DNA of 64,000 nucleotides. Source: Helicostylum pulchrum. Taxonomy: Eukaryota > Mucoromycota > Mucoromycetes > Mucorales > Mucoraceae. A program made the translations under genes and the position numbers. Position 1 is the first letter of the stretch. Each line of letters starts with the position of its first letter. Shown here piece after piece: positions 1 to 12,286 of this stretch. The stretch covers positions 310,001 through 374,000 of the forward strand of contig JAIXMO010000004.1 in NCBI GenBank assembly GCA_025677825.1, given 5' to 3'. The notes under the pieces are model-generated. The model saw only the letters and a program-made list of their open reading frames with translations, searched no databases and was not told where the DNA came from.

Positions 1-504
1 CTTTGTAACGATGAAAAGTGTTCCAGCATATTCAAATATTTAGACCTCTCAGTGCATACGGTTATTGACGGACCAGATCCCAGGGATCACTTTGCCAACG
101 AACGAAATTTACTTACGTGGGTCAGAACAGGAACAACACTTTCTCTCGTTGGTAAAAAAAAAAGTTAACTCAAGTTATCTATCGACTTTTTTTAACTAAC
201 AAGTTTTATAGGATTTATGACGTTATTGGATATGCCGACAAAGAATTTTGCGCCCTCTTATTCTTTGCCGTGGACAAGCGAACCTGTCTCACTAAATGCT
301 AAAATCGTGTCGTACATATTTGTTGGATTAGGATTCACTTGTTTTATATATTCACTATATAGTTATTTCAGGAACCAAAGACAAATTGTGAAACGGTTAC
401 TTGATGTTGGTCACGGCTGGCTAGGATATCTTATAGCTACTGTTATAATGTTATTTGTCGTATTTATCATGGTGATGGCTTTAACCGAAATTAATCCTGT
501 GTAA
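1..504 (+). CDS. DUF202 domain membrane protein, 5' truncated by window edge
   Basis: The reading frame is open from base 1 and is spliced as 1-151 and 212-504, giving at least 147 residues; the true start lies outside the window. The intron (152-211) has a GTAAAA donor and a TAACTAAC branch site just before TATAG. The first exon carries RDHFANERNLLTWVRTG, the typical start of a DUF202 domain (first membrane helix preceded by the A-x-ER-x-xL-x-W-xRTG motif), and exon 2 adds two further hydrophobic segments. DUF202 proteins are small three-helix membrane proteins; in fungi the domain also forms the membrane part of the vacuolar transporter chaperone (VTC) proteins. The family is clear, but the exact role of this stand-alone member is not known from the sequence. 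Confidence 0.8.
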
Positions 505-558
505 ACGCTATTAATCCCAACTTTTTCTTTGTAAATATAATAATAATAAAAAAAAACT

Positions 559-1191
559 TTATTTCTTTTCTTGAGCAAGTTTTGTCATCATGGCTCTATA
601 AACTAACTTTTCTTTATCGTCCATTTGTTTACTTGCAGCAGCAACTTTTTGTAATTCTTTTTTAACAAGCGTATCTAAAAAAAAAAAGAATAATGAACCC
701 AATGTTTTATATATATATCGCCGTACCCCTTTATTTACCAGTAGGATTTGCATCCATTACTTCCTCAAGCAATTCTTTCGCTTTTTCAATATTTTCTAAC
801 TGTAAATAAGCTTGACCCATACGAAACTTTGATTTTGTATTTGTAGAATCCAACTCGTTAGCTTTAGTGGCATAAAATAAAACTCGGTCCCAACGTTCTT
901 GTCTAGCAAATACGGCAGACATGTTGTTATAAATCATGACTAATTGTTCTTCACTAGACGATTTGTATTGATCTTTATATTTTTGGCCACCAACTGCCTT
1001 CAAATGAAGTAGAGCATTATAATAGTTGGTCAAAGCTTTTTTTTTTAAAAAAAAAGTTGGTTTTTTAAAAGACGTGTTTTGCTTTTTCTTTTTCTTTAAT
1101 TACCTCCTTTATAATCTTGCTTTTTAAAGTCTTCATTGCCGGCTAAACGAAGCTTAACACCTTGATCGAAGTTCTCTTGAGGGGTTTTCAT
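559..1191 (-). CDS. Small TPR-repeat protein (TTC9-like)
   Basis: Spliced on the minus strand as 1104-1191, 739-1035 and 559-674, which gives 166 aa in one frame. The protein is built of tetratricopeptide repeats: GNEDFKKQDYKGAL then a repeat with NNMSAVFARQERWDRVLFYATKA, and a third with KSKFRMGQAYLQLENIEKAKELL. The layout resembles TTC9 and the TPR half of FKBP-type co-chaperones, so a chaperone-binding scaffold role is an inference. I chose ATG 1191 because it keeps all exons in phase. An upstream exon at about 1277-1390 (QFFKNLYATDPDPET) is open and ends in a GT donor; it joins in frame only through a different acceptor, so it may be 5' UTR or an alternative N-terminus. The gene runs tail to tail with the DUF202 gene, 54 bp apart. 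Confidence 0.75.
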
Positions 1192-1672
1192 GTTACTTGT
1201 AAATAAAGAAAAAGAAAAAGAAAATTTATGAATAAAAAAAAGACTCCCTTTTACAAGTTTTTTTTTAAAAAATTACCGTTTCTGGATCAGGATCAGTAGC
1301 ATACAAGTTTTTAAAAAATTGGCTTACAACTGTTCGCATCACAACAGTAAGTTCATCGTCTTCGGGCGCTATTGCTTCGACACTTTGTAGCAAATACTTC
1401 TTTTTTTGAACTTATCTAAATACCACCGATAAAAGCACTTTTTTCACCTCTACTGATACCAAGTGAATTTTAGAAAAATGGTCGACCAGTAAGTACATGT
1501 CTACAACTTATTTTAACTAGCCGAAAATATCGTTCCAACTTGTTTCGCGCAAGAAATTTCAAAAAAGAATATGTAGAAAGTTTGCGAAAAACAAAAAAAA
1601 AAAGGTGTGGTTTTTGCATGATATTTTATTAAAGGAAAAAAGAGAGATAAAAAAAACAAAGCCAAACTAATT

Positions 1673-4600
1673 TTAGAAACCTGATCTAACACGCATATCT
1701 TCTATCTTCTTTTGAACATCAGCAACAGGACGATCAAGCTCTTCAGCAATCATACGTCTCTTTTCAGCGGGTAACGAGTTGTATTGTTCACATAAATCAC
1801 CATCAATCACTGATTTAACGGGTATGTAATAACCTCTATAGAGCAAATGATCTCGTCCAGCAAGAGGTGGTGCCTCAGCACGCATGTGCATTTCAAGCAT
1901 TTGGAAAAAATCAACATCTTCTTTAGATACAAAAGGTACATAAATTGAAATGGATCCTAAAAGTGATGTTGTTAAAAGTACTTCACGACCACCAGATAAA
2001 AGGGTTGTTCTATGCACGGATGTAATAATATCTCCAGTAAAGTACTCACACAAGTTATCCACTTTGTTGGGTGCTCCTTGAAGGTATCCCTTTTCATGAT
2101 AGATACGATTACCGGTTGTATCTTCATCTACTTCACGAGATACACTGGCCGGTAAACGGTTAACGAAAAAGTTACCAAATTTATCTCCACCTGCAACTGT
2201 ATCGTAATCAACCATGGTAGAAGCTGTCATCCAACGAGGAATGGTATCATCAGCAAATACAACAAGTCGATTATCAGCATGTTTATAAATGACATAGTGA
2301 ACTGATTCTTGGATATCTGTTGCGACTACACGGTGACCTTGGGTGTGCAGTGACACGATACAGTTTGGTAAACTTCTAGTCTCACATTTACGCAACATCT
2401 TCTTTTTACCAATGTCGTAGATACGAAGTGCCTTACCACAACCAACCAACAAACGGCCTTGGAAAGCAAGTAAAGCATGAGGAACATCATCTACAGGTGT
2501 CTTGTGAATAAAGTCAAGACGAAGCACGCCTTCATCAGAGACAACACGGTATACACGCAAGTAACCTGCTGTACAAGAACGAGGTTGTAATTGAACGTTT
2601 TGTCCTGTACCAACAACAACAAATTGTTCAGATGTGTCAATAGCATGAGGATTGTTACGGAATTGTACCATGGCTACACTGAATGCTGCTTCATTATCTT
2701 CTAATTCGATTGTTTGTAAAGTAGATACTTGGAAAGGATCAACAAGTCGGATACAACTGGCCCATTTACCGTATACGTTACGTACGTTACCAAATTGAAG
2801 AGGGTCCATATCAGTGACTTCAGGATCAATCTCAAATCCTTCTTGCTCCTTTTCCTCAATGCCTCTAGACTTTGATTCAGGTGAATAAACTGCATGATCA
2901 CTTTCGACAATAACAAATGTACGTGTGTTGGGATGTAAAGCAAACTTTCTAGGCGTATATTTCAAAGGAAGTGAAACTTGATTAAATACATTACCAAGCT
3001 TTTCGACAGTGAAAATTCTAGTTGTCTTTTTCATTAGTACCACTCACATAAAAAGTTTTAATATTTTCCGCTTACCTTAATGTGTTACCAGCAACTGCAA
3101 CAACACCCTCAGGACATTGTTCACTCACAAAGGCACTACCATATTCCAACATTTCATAACTAAGAGGAGTTAAATACAAACGGTTTTGGAAAGTGTAACT
3201 GATCCAAGGCTTAGTAGATAAAGCCAAGACAGCAGGATGACCTTGGATAGAGATTTTATGCAACTTGACACTCTTAGCACCAATAAAACGAGTACGAGTA
3301 TCAGATAATTGACCTGTAATGGTATCAAGTACAGTACGAAGCAAGACACCGTTAGAGAGACCAATATTAAGATAAGTAGTACCGTGACCAATCTCAATAC
3401 CAGTATCCATCATTTCAGCAATAACCAAACTAGAAGGAACACCTTGTAAAGCTTGCATGGAGATAGCTTCCAAACAAGAATCAGGGTCTAAACTCAAGAT
3501 ACGTACAGTCTGATCATCACAACCAGCAGATAAGTAACGAGAACGTTGACGTCCTTCAGGTACATCACCAAGAGCTAAACAAGTAACGGTAGCAGACATT
3601 TGCTTACGTTCTTGATGTTCGTTTAATTGTCCCATATTATCCAATTCAAAATATACAATTTCACCACCGGAGAGTGCAATAACAACTTGACGACTATTGG
3701 TAGCAGCTTCCGTAATTTGTTGACCGTTAGGTGCTCTCCATTCATTGACACGACGATCAGCACGAATATGTCTAATACCGGTAGGATGTACTTGTAATAA
3801 TGCATCATCACCAATTTGTTGAACGGCAATAGTAGGTGCATCTGTTAAAAATCCAGTATCAGCAACTTCTTCTACAGTTTCACCAATGGATAAAACGAGT
3901 GTAGCATTAGCAAACGAAACGACGATATAAGCGTGGAATTCATCGTCTGCCTTTAACTTGGTGGTCCAAACAGCACTGGGGTTACCGGGTAATTCACTGA
4001 CGGCTAATTCGGCTGCTTCTAAACCTTGATTCAAAATACGGAAAGTAGACTGAGATCCTTTACCGCAAACAGAATAAATACGAGGTGATTCTTCGTCTGC
4101 CAAGTTTAACACCTTGGAATCCATTAAAGGTGCCATTGAACTTAATTCGTCTACTAATGATAAATTCTTTAAAGGACGTGGTTTGAAATAAACTAATTGT
4201 TTTCCTTGTGTAAGCTCTGCTTCCATATACTCTTCTGATGAAATTTCTGGATCGTCACCATCGTCACCAAGACCTTCAAAGAAATAATGATGACTTTTTT
4301 ATATTGTTTTTTTAGTAACGTATTTTCTTTTTTTTATATGTGTGGTATATAGCAAACTTACTGGTTACCGAATTCATTTGCAACAAATAAGAAACCGCTC
4401 TTCAAGATACAAAGGGAGGTAGCGATAGGAATTGTATCGAAATATTTAATTGTTAATCCACTAACAGTACCTTCTTCGTGTTGCATAGTGACTTTATAAA
4501 GATCACCTTCTTCAGACTGTAACAAGAAGAAGAATTGAGTCTTTTTATCTACACGCATTCTATGTACAGCAGATGCAACAATGATAATGCCTCTTGAAGG

Positions 4601-5578
4601 ATCTTCAAGTGGTTGAGCACGACGAGGAATAGGAATACGAAGCTCCTCTTGTTCTGGGTGTCTATAAGAAATGAAATTTTCGGTACATACTAAAACACCA
4701 GAGGGTCCATCATTACCACCAGGAACTACACATAAACAAAAAATAATTAAAAACCTACAACACATATATATAAAAAAACATAATTGAAAATTTACCAGGT
4801 ACGAGTAAGTTTGCTTTACGATCAACTACATCACTCCATTTTCTAACAACGTGATTTAAACCGAGATCTAATTCATAATATGTCAGTGTCTTTTCAGCGT
4901 CCTTTACTGCTTCACCGGATGGATCAGCATCAGCATCAGTATACTCTACTTCAAGACAAGCAAACATTGGGTTTTCGAAACCTACATCGACAGCTACCAT
5001 ATGGTGATTAATTGTATGACTTTTATGTGCTTCCAAGGGAGAAGAAATGGTCAAGTTGGCTGCACTATCACGGTTCAAAATATATACTAATTTTTGTTTC
5101 TCGACTGCTGCTACCATAACTGCACGACCCTTAGGGTCAGCAGCCATATATTGACCTGGTACAATACGACGACAACCTGTCTTTCCGTAGGTTTCTTGAT
5201 GGATTTTATCAAACGTGTTCTTTACTGGGTTATATTCAAGAATGACGATGCGTCCTGAATCAGAACCGACAACAACGTAATCTAAATAAAAAAGAAAAAA
5301 AAGATGAGAAATGTATTTTTTTTTATGCGTGTACTCTCTCTTAAAATCTTACCTTTGCTACCACCTGTCAATCGAAAGGGAGCTAAACTGCGGATTAAAC
5401 CAAAACATTCATGTGAAAGAATAGTGTGTACTTTTCCAGTAGATGCATCGGGTCTTAATAATTCTAAACGTGTTTGTCGAGCTACGATAATTTCTTGTTG
5501 TTTGGTACCAGAAAAGTTACCATAAATAGCCTGGTTGATGGCTGTAGTAGGATTCAAAGTAATGTTATACAAAAACAT
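1673..5578 (-). CDS. RSE1: Splicing factor 3B subunit 3 (SF3B3/Rse1/SAP130)
   Basis: Five exons (5353-5578, 4796-5281, 4362-4725, 3076-4293, 1673-3017) give 1212 aa, close to the family length of about 1200 residues. The start MFLYN and [10 protein letters not shown] near residue 25 are hallmark SF3B3 sequence; [59 protein letters not shown] and the last CPSF_A domain (about residues 850-1180, with [10 protein letters not shown] near its end) follow in the expected order. SF3B3 is the three-beta-propeller scaffold of the SF3b complex of U2 snRNP, needed for branch-site recognition in the nucleus. The four introns have consensus GTAAG-type donors and TAG or AG acceptors. The start lies directly below a 33-bp tandem duplication. 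I see no damage. Confidence 0.97.
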
Positions 5579-5580
5579 GA

Positions 5581-5646
5581 TTGTTTTCCTTTTTGCTTAA
5601 AAAAAAGTGTACTTTGTTTTCCTTTTTGCTTAAAAAAAAGTGTACT
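5581..5646. repeat. Perfect 33-bp tandem duplication upstream of the SF3B3 gene
   Basis: Two identical copies of a 33-bp unit (5581-5613 and 5614-5646) begin with TTGTTTTCCTTTTTGCTT and run through an A8 tract into GTGTAC. They end 3 bp before the SF3B3 start codon, so they form its 5' leader. Exact identity of both copies suggests a recent slippage event or an assembly duplication. Confidence 0.9.
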
Positions 5647-5966
5647 TAAAAGATGTTGTTGTTCTTCGCGTTTTAGAATACTGAACAAAGAGATAAAGTG
5701 TAAATGTTGCTTTTTCTGTATCTAATTTCTTTTTTTGTTTTGTTTCTATTTAATGTATTAATTACAATCGATTAAAAAACAAAAAAAAACAAGAAAGAAT
5801 GAAAAAGAAAATAAGTTCTTTTTTTTTTTGCAGCCAGAAAAAAAACAGGTGGTTTTTACTTTCACCAATAGAATCGTGTGGCTTATGGGGAATACGCTAA
5901 AAAAAATATCAAGAACTGAGTCTGCTTTTTTTTTTTTTTTGGTCTTTTATCATTTACATAAATACT

Positions 5967-8160
5967 ATGGCTACTAATATCAAAGTGTAAGTAGAGTACG
6001 TCAACCAAGTTACTTACCAGCCTAACACCTTTTTTTTTCTACCTTTTAAAAGACTTGTGACAGGTTCAACCAACGGCAATTTCAAAAACTTGTTTGCCAA
6101 AGCAAAGCAGATTCACGAAAAATATGGTCCCTTCGACGTTCATTTATGTACAGGCAACTTTTTCAGCGCAGACACCAATGAAGAAGATATTCGAGAATTA
6201 ACTGATAATAAAATCGACAGTATGTAACGCTTTTTGTTTTTTTTTTATTATTTAGACCGCGTACTTAATTCTCTCTTTTTTTAGTTCCATTAATGACTTA
6301 TTTTATCATTGGCGATACACCTTTCCCTGCAACTGTACAACAACACATTGAAGCCAACGATGGTGAAGTATGCTCTAACCTTTACTACCTCGGTAAACAA
6401 GGTATTTTGACCACTTCAGACGGACTTAAAATTGCTTTTATTTCTGGAGCTCAAGAAACAGAGGATGAATCAGCAGCAGCACTTGTTAGTTACTCAAAAT
6501 CTGATATTCAAAAATTAAGCCTTACAAAGTTACCAGTAACATTACCTCCTGGCGTCGATTTCCTATTATCTTACGAATGGCCCAAAGACATTAACGAATT
6601 ATCTAATTTGCCTGTCACTACAATCAATGAAGATAAATCATCTGTATATATTTCTGAATTAGCAGCAGCATTAAAACCAAGATACCATTTTGCTGCTTCA
6701 CAATCCGTGTTTTATGAACGCGAACCTTATAGAAATATTGTGAGTGGATTTGGAGCTGCCGAAGAAAGAGAGGCAGGACATGCTACTCGATTTATTGGAT
6801 TAGGTGATGTTTTGAATAAGGAAAAGCAAAGATGGTTTTATGCATTTAATTTAGTACCAATGTCTAAAGCATCAAAGGAGGCACTTGAAACTTTACCCGA
6901 CAACACAACTGACTGTCCTTTTGTTCCATTGTTCAATGGTACAAAGAGAAAGCATGATGATACACAAGATGACACCAATGGATCCTTCTTTTGGGGAGAA
7001 GATGCTAAACGTGCAAAGGTTGCTGAAAAGCCAAAGGGTGGTTATGTATGTAAACGTTGTAATGTTCCTGGTCATTTTGTTGCAGATTGTCCTTCCTCTG
7101 ACTATGTTTGTCGCAAGTGTAACAATAAGGGACATAATATTAGAGATTGTCCTCAAAATACTGAAAGTGATCATACTCCTCCCGATGGATATATCTGTAA
7201 TATTTGTAAACAACCTGGTCATTATATCAAAAAGTGTCCTAACGCAAACGCGAATAAAAAAGAGCAAGCAAAATGTAAGTACAGCAAAAAAATAAAAAAA
7301 ATGGAGATATACTAATTTTTTTTATGTGTAAAATAGTGGATTCTTGTTGGTTCTGTTTAGCAAACCCAAAGGTTGAAAAGCACTTGATTGTATCAATTGG
7401 AACGGAGATCTACGTTACATTAGCCAAGGGACCTATCATTTCATCAAATGATGCAGATTGTAAAGTACCTGGGTTAGGTCATATTTTATTGATTCCTATT
7501 ACTCATTACCCTACATTTGGAAAGATCCCACTCGACACACAAATTGAAGTAGTGACCGAATTAGAGAAATACAAGAGTGCATTGAGACGTATGTTTGATC
7601 AATACGAGCAAGATTTAGTCTTGTTTGAAGTCTCTAGAGAGTCCTTCCATGGTCTTGCACACGCTCATATCCAAATTGTTCCTGTACCTAGGTCTAAATC
7701 TGATCAAATTGAAAAAATTGCTAGAGAGCAAGCTCAATTAGCAGGTATGGACTTTATTGACCAAATTCCTGTAAGTTTTTTTTTTTTTTTTTTTTTTACA
7801 ATTATTACAATTATTCATATTGTGAGTTATGATGATACTAATCGGTTTTTTTTATGTGTAAATAGCAAAACGTCGAAATTCCCTACTTTAGAATGGAATT
7901 GCCTAATGGTAAATCTTTGGTTCATTTGCTTCGACCCAAAGAAAGATTTAATTTACAATTTGGAAGGTCAGTGTTTTTTTATGCAGTTATATATATTCAC
8001 AAGCTAAAATAACTATAATAGATGTGTAATTGCAAACGTCTTGGGAACTCCCGAACGTGAAGACTGGAAAGCATGTAGTCAAACAGAGGAAGAAGAAAAG
8101 AAAAACGCTATTGCATTCAAGAAAGCTTTCGAATCTTTTGACTTTTCTTTAAAGCAGTGA
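5967..8160 (+). CDS. CWF19-like protein (CWF19L1/Drn1 type) with three CCHC zinc knuckles
   Basis: Six exons (5967-5986, 6053-6219, 6285-7274, 7337-7770, 7866-7966, 8022-8160) give 616 aa. The N-terminal part (VLVTGSTNGNFKNLFAKA, then DVHLCTGNFF and YFIIGDTP) is the metallophosphoesterase-like domain of CWF19L1. The C-terminal part has CwfJ_C_1 (about residues 395-510: CWFCLANPKVEKHLIVS, PGLGHILLIPITHY and the HIT-like AHAHIQIVPVP) and CwfJ_C_2 up to the end. Family members act on lariat introns with the debranching enzyme Dbr1. Between them, at about residues 314-378, lie three zinc knuckles, each C-x2-C-x4-H-x4-C, followed by a D/N-rich linker. The first coding exon is only 20 nt. It is divergent from the SF3B3 gene, with about 0.4 kb between starts. 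Confidence 0.93.
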
Positions 8161-8263
8161 AAATTTGAATATAAAAAAACTGTCACATAAAAAATCCATT
8201 TTTATTTATTTTATTTTTTCGTGTTTTTTTTTTTTACTTTTTCTTTTCTAGTTCAATAACAAA

Positions 8264-10560
8264 ATGACGATAAGAATATTTGAAGGGCTACTACCCATCA
8301 TTAGAAAAACTGATGGTGCATGTGCTATCGAAGAAAAAACAAAAGAAAAGATTCAAAATGAACTTAACCAACAAGCAGAACGAGAACGTTTAGCAAAAAA
8401 GACAACGAACAATGATCCCAACACTCTTCATTTTGAAACTATCGACCATTCGTTGTTTCGTATCTTTGATAGAGAAGACAATACACCACTTCTTATTGAA
8501 AATAATACTGGTATATTGACCTTAATTCCCGTAGGAAACCTTTCTCTCCTTGATTACGAAAAGGGAGAACCTGGACAACCACCTGTCACTACCTTGAACA
8601 TGAAGGACTATGTAGAGGAAAGACAAGCCAGTCAAATGCAAATGGTAGTTAGCACACAACCTGATTTTGCTACTGCTATGGATGTAGTTGACGAAGACCA
8701 CTTTTCGAGCTCACAGTATGCTCGTGATGTGTTGGAAGACGTATTGAGACCTGGGCAACGTGAAGAACAACCTGATGAGCAACCTGTTCAACAACCTGCC
8801 GAGCGGTCTACTGGACAGCCTACTGGACAGCCCGCTGAACAATCCACGGATCAACCTGCAAGAGACAAACAAATTACAATAGAGTCTAGTGATAGTGAAA
8901 TGGAGGATGTAGAACAAACAATAGTACCAGCAGAACTTACAACAGTTCCAGTAAAACCTACAACAGAATCAGTAGAACCTATTGCAGAACCAGCAGATCC
9001 CACAACAGTACCAGCAGAGCCATTAGCAGTACCAACTTTACATGAAACTATGTCAAATGTATCAGATGAGAGTGTTTCGTCTCCACCCACTATTATTACA
9101 CCTACAGCTCCTAGAAGACTTGTAGCTCAAACATTAACAACAGAAGCAGAAGCAACAGAAGCAGAAACAATAGAATCAGAAACGGCATCAAAGGAAACAA
9201 CTACAGAGGAGCCCACTACTCATACAGATCACTGGTACGGTGATGATATGATAACCACCAACGCTTTATACAACCTCACCAGCAAGATCTTTGCTTATAA
9301 ACCCCAAATGATTCCCATCTTTCCTACCGAGACACAACAAAAATTATGTGACAAAGCGGCAGAGTCATCCAAAGTTACTAAAAGCAACGCGCTCTTTAAC
9401 GTCAGTATTGAAAAGATGATGGATATTTTAAACTTTCCATCTTCTGGTTTGGATACCATGTCAGAGGAACAATGGAATCAATCTGGAAAGACCATGTTTA
9501 TCAAGAATTTATTACAGAGTTTATCAGGTATGGATTTGGTCTTATTACTTGTAGGTAAAGATTTGACCGAAGAAGAAGCACTGTTAAATATGGCAGCAAG
9601 TATATTAAAACTTGATTGTGTACGTATTAATTATCTTTTGGATGATGGTTGGAGCGGTGAATATGGTGTGTTTGTAAAAACAGCGGGTGAAGTCAATCAA
9701 AATAAGGGGACTGCGGAACGTGGAGGTAAATTCTCTCGCTCAGCTGATTTTATTATCTGTATGGATATTCGAACCAGTAAAGATAATTCGTTATTTGGAA
9801 AGATAATGAAGCGTGGTACAACTAATGTGCTTGCTCCTGTCAGTTGGCTTGTTTCGGTTGGTTCCGTTGAAGAAAGAGCATTTAACTTTTTGGCGGAACG
9901 CAATATACCTTACTCTGGCCGTAAATCGGATGATTTAAAAGAAGTGATGATACAAGATAATGATTGGCAGCATGATAGCGCATTAAGTTTAGAAAATATG
10001 AATAGTATGGTAGCTGATAATGTCAAGTATTGGTTAACAAACATTAAATCAAGAGACCAATACCAGTACAGATCTACTATACATTTACCTCGATCATATC
10101 TTTACGCTCATTTGAAACCTATGCCTGTAATAACGGAGGAAAATACGTCGGATATGGATATTGGATCTGACTCTGAAGATACACAAACTACCGAAACACA
10201 CCTCTTATCAGGAGCAGCTATATCCTATGTAGATAAAGTCATTATTCCCGCTTTTGATACTAATAGTGGCACACTTGTAGAAACAGATCACTCTCAAATA
10301 TATAACACATTAACAGGTAAAAAAAAAAGAAATCGTTTACTGAACCCCCTCCCCCAATTGTATACTTATATATATATATATAACATATAGATCAAGAAAA
10401 ACACTTGTTTGATTCATTACCGAAAAGTATATATACTGATTACCGTAATGAAGTAACTAACCTCAAGCGTCAATACGAAACTGCATTTCGAACACTTCAT
10501 GATAAATATTATGAAGATGCTATTTCTAAACTTGAAAATGCGAGACAAAAAAATGTATAA
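8264..10560 (+). CDS. HDA1-complex subunit 2/3-like chromatin protein
   Basis: Two exons (8264-10316 and 10391-10560) give 740 aa. Residues 1-130 are a conserved-looking N-terminal segment; about 160-330 is low complexity (repeats of QPxxQP, then VPAEPTT-like and TEAEATE-like stretches). From about 335 to 620 follows a globular domain whose pattern (ALYNLTSKIFAYKP, then DLVLLLVGKDLTEEEAL, then SADFIICMDIRTSK and APVSWLVSVGSVEERAF) resembles the SNF2-like fold of HDA2/HDA3 subunits of class II histone deacetylase complexes. The last exon encodes a charged helix (NEVTNLKRQYETAFRTLHDK) suited to a coiled coil, as in those subunits. The family call rests on pattern memory and could be wrong in detail; a chromatin function is likely. 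Confidence 0.6.
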
Positions 10561-10599
10561 AAACTTGATTTTTTTCTTTCTTTTTATTGTTACATGTTA

Positions 10600-11313
10600 T
10601 TACTTGCGAGGGAAGATGGTTTGTCCAATAAGGCAAGTAACACGCTTTTTTTCAGGTGTAAAGACTTCAGCGTGAACAGTATATTTTCCCTAATCATAAT
10701 AAAAAATATAAAAAAAAAGTTGTTAGTGTCCACATAATGAATATGCATAGTGTTAACTTATTAAAAACTTACTGGAGCTATTTTTTTTTAAAAAAAAGAA
10801 AAGTTAGTAACTATTAAATATGCAAAAAAAAAAAAATACATAACTTACGAATTTCTTTAGGTAAAGCAACTACCTTGCTGAAAGTTAAATCACCTTCGGG
10901 AAGAGGACACTTTTCATCTACTTCTTGAATCTTATCACAGAAATCAAACTTCTTTTGAAGTAACCTTACTACACCATACTTTACAATAATTTCGACTGTG
11001 GTACCGTTAGGAACTGTTTCCGATAAGTAACCTTTAAAGTCAATGGCAAGCTCCTCTCCTTTTACTGGGGGGTCGGGTGTAAGGCTAACATACTCAATAC
11101 TAGAAACAATTATTAGCCTTTGTTTTTTTTCCTGGGTTCTTTATACAGCACTTACGTTAAAATATCGTTAGCATCACCACAATTGGTAATGAGTTTAGTG
11201 GAATCACCGATATAAGTGCCAACATCCTCTTGAATGACTAAACCTGGTAAATAACTGGCGTTGGTTATTCCTACAACGGTTGCGATAAGTAAAGCTAAGC
11301 TTGATAATTTCAT
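10600..11313 (-). CDS. NPC2-like ML-domain protein (PG/PI transfer protein) with a 5-nt micro-exon
   Basis: Exons 11156-11313, 10849-11099, 10773-10777 and 10600-10689 give 167 aa. Residues 1-19 (MKLSSLALLIATVVGITNA) form a signal peptide. The mature part is a fungal ML domain: cysteines in ITNCGDA, DFCDKI, DEKCPLP and VTCLIG form the usual disulfides, and the family motif LPKEIPPGKYTV is restored only if a 5-nt exon (CTCCA, 10773-10777) is included. That exon is bounded by TAG and GTAAGT. Without it the reading frame breaks. Fungal members bind and transfer phosphatidylglycerol/phosphatidylinositol or sterols in the secretory route or vacuole. It is convergent with the HDA2/3-like gene, with 39 bp between stops. 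Confidence 0.92.
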
Positions 11314-12286
11314 ATTTTATAATTAAATTAGTTAAAGAAAAAGAAAAAGGAAAAGTAGTAATAATCAAGTCAAGTGATTGGGGGTTGAGAGCAAAAAAAA
11401 ATACTTACTACTTTTGATCAACTTAATTTAATACACCGAAACCCCAGGTGATTACTTTTAGAATGCGTGTGTATTTTAAGCAATAAAAGAGAGCTATCAT
11501 CTCTTTGGATAACGTCTTTTTTATTTTAAGTGTACGTCATGATAGCGACACCTATTATATTACTTGAATGCTTTATTCCTAAATTCCCACACCAAATGGA
11601 TTAAGTAGATCTCCACAGAAGATATATTTCGTCCACTTGTTTAAAAAAATTATAGCTACTTGAATACCCAACACTTTTAAACGAGGCTCAACTTGTAATA
11701 GAATTTTATAAGCACTTCCTGTTTTATTTCATAAACTTTATAGATTAAACAAGAAAAATAAAAAGACTAGGTGCAATATTAGCCGGGAGAAAAAAAATGT
11801 ATAATTGTGCTCCATTGTTCAGTGGTTATGTATGTCGAGTTGAAATATCGGTACTTCTAGTATCAATCCCCATAATCATTGGCCGTTAGCTCGATGTTCA
11901 TTGCGCGTATAGTTCGGAAAATCCATTTTAACGGAACAAGTTCTTAATGAACCAAATATTTCTTTATTTTATTTTTACATAAGCGAAATTTGTTTTCGTG
12001 TTTTGCTTTTTTTGTATTTTATGTTCGCGCAAACCGATACAGCTCTTCTTAGAGTAATGGTTCGTCTGTAAAGGTATGTGAAAAAGTAATATGGCACACT
12101 TTTTTTTTATCGAAAAGATACGCAAGAATAAGTATATATCTCTCTAAATCATTTGTTTCTCTTTTTAAAAATGATTAAATAGCTCACATTAGCAAAGAAG
12201 CCCTCTATTTTATGAACTACTATTTACTCTATTTTTTTTTTAGAATATGTAATCACTTTCTTTCTCTTTTTTATTTTTTATTAGCC
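11314..12286. other. Gene-free AT-rich stretch with a tRNA-like remnant
   Basis: I see no credible coding frame. At about 11811-11883 the sequence has TTCAGTGGTTAT (like a tRNA box A) and, about 35 bp on, GTATCAATCCCC (like box B), but the anticodon stem does not pair, so at best it is a decayed tRNA or SINE head. The stretch TTCTTAGAG at 12046 with the following bases resembles pieces at about 56900 and 62390. Confidence 0.4.

Noticed and set aside
1478..1640. Possible tiny plus-strand gene (ATG GTC GAC CA, GTAAGT donor)
   Set aside because: The intron would be about 32 nt with the branch site against the acceptor, and the lysine-rich product matches nothing.
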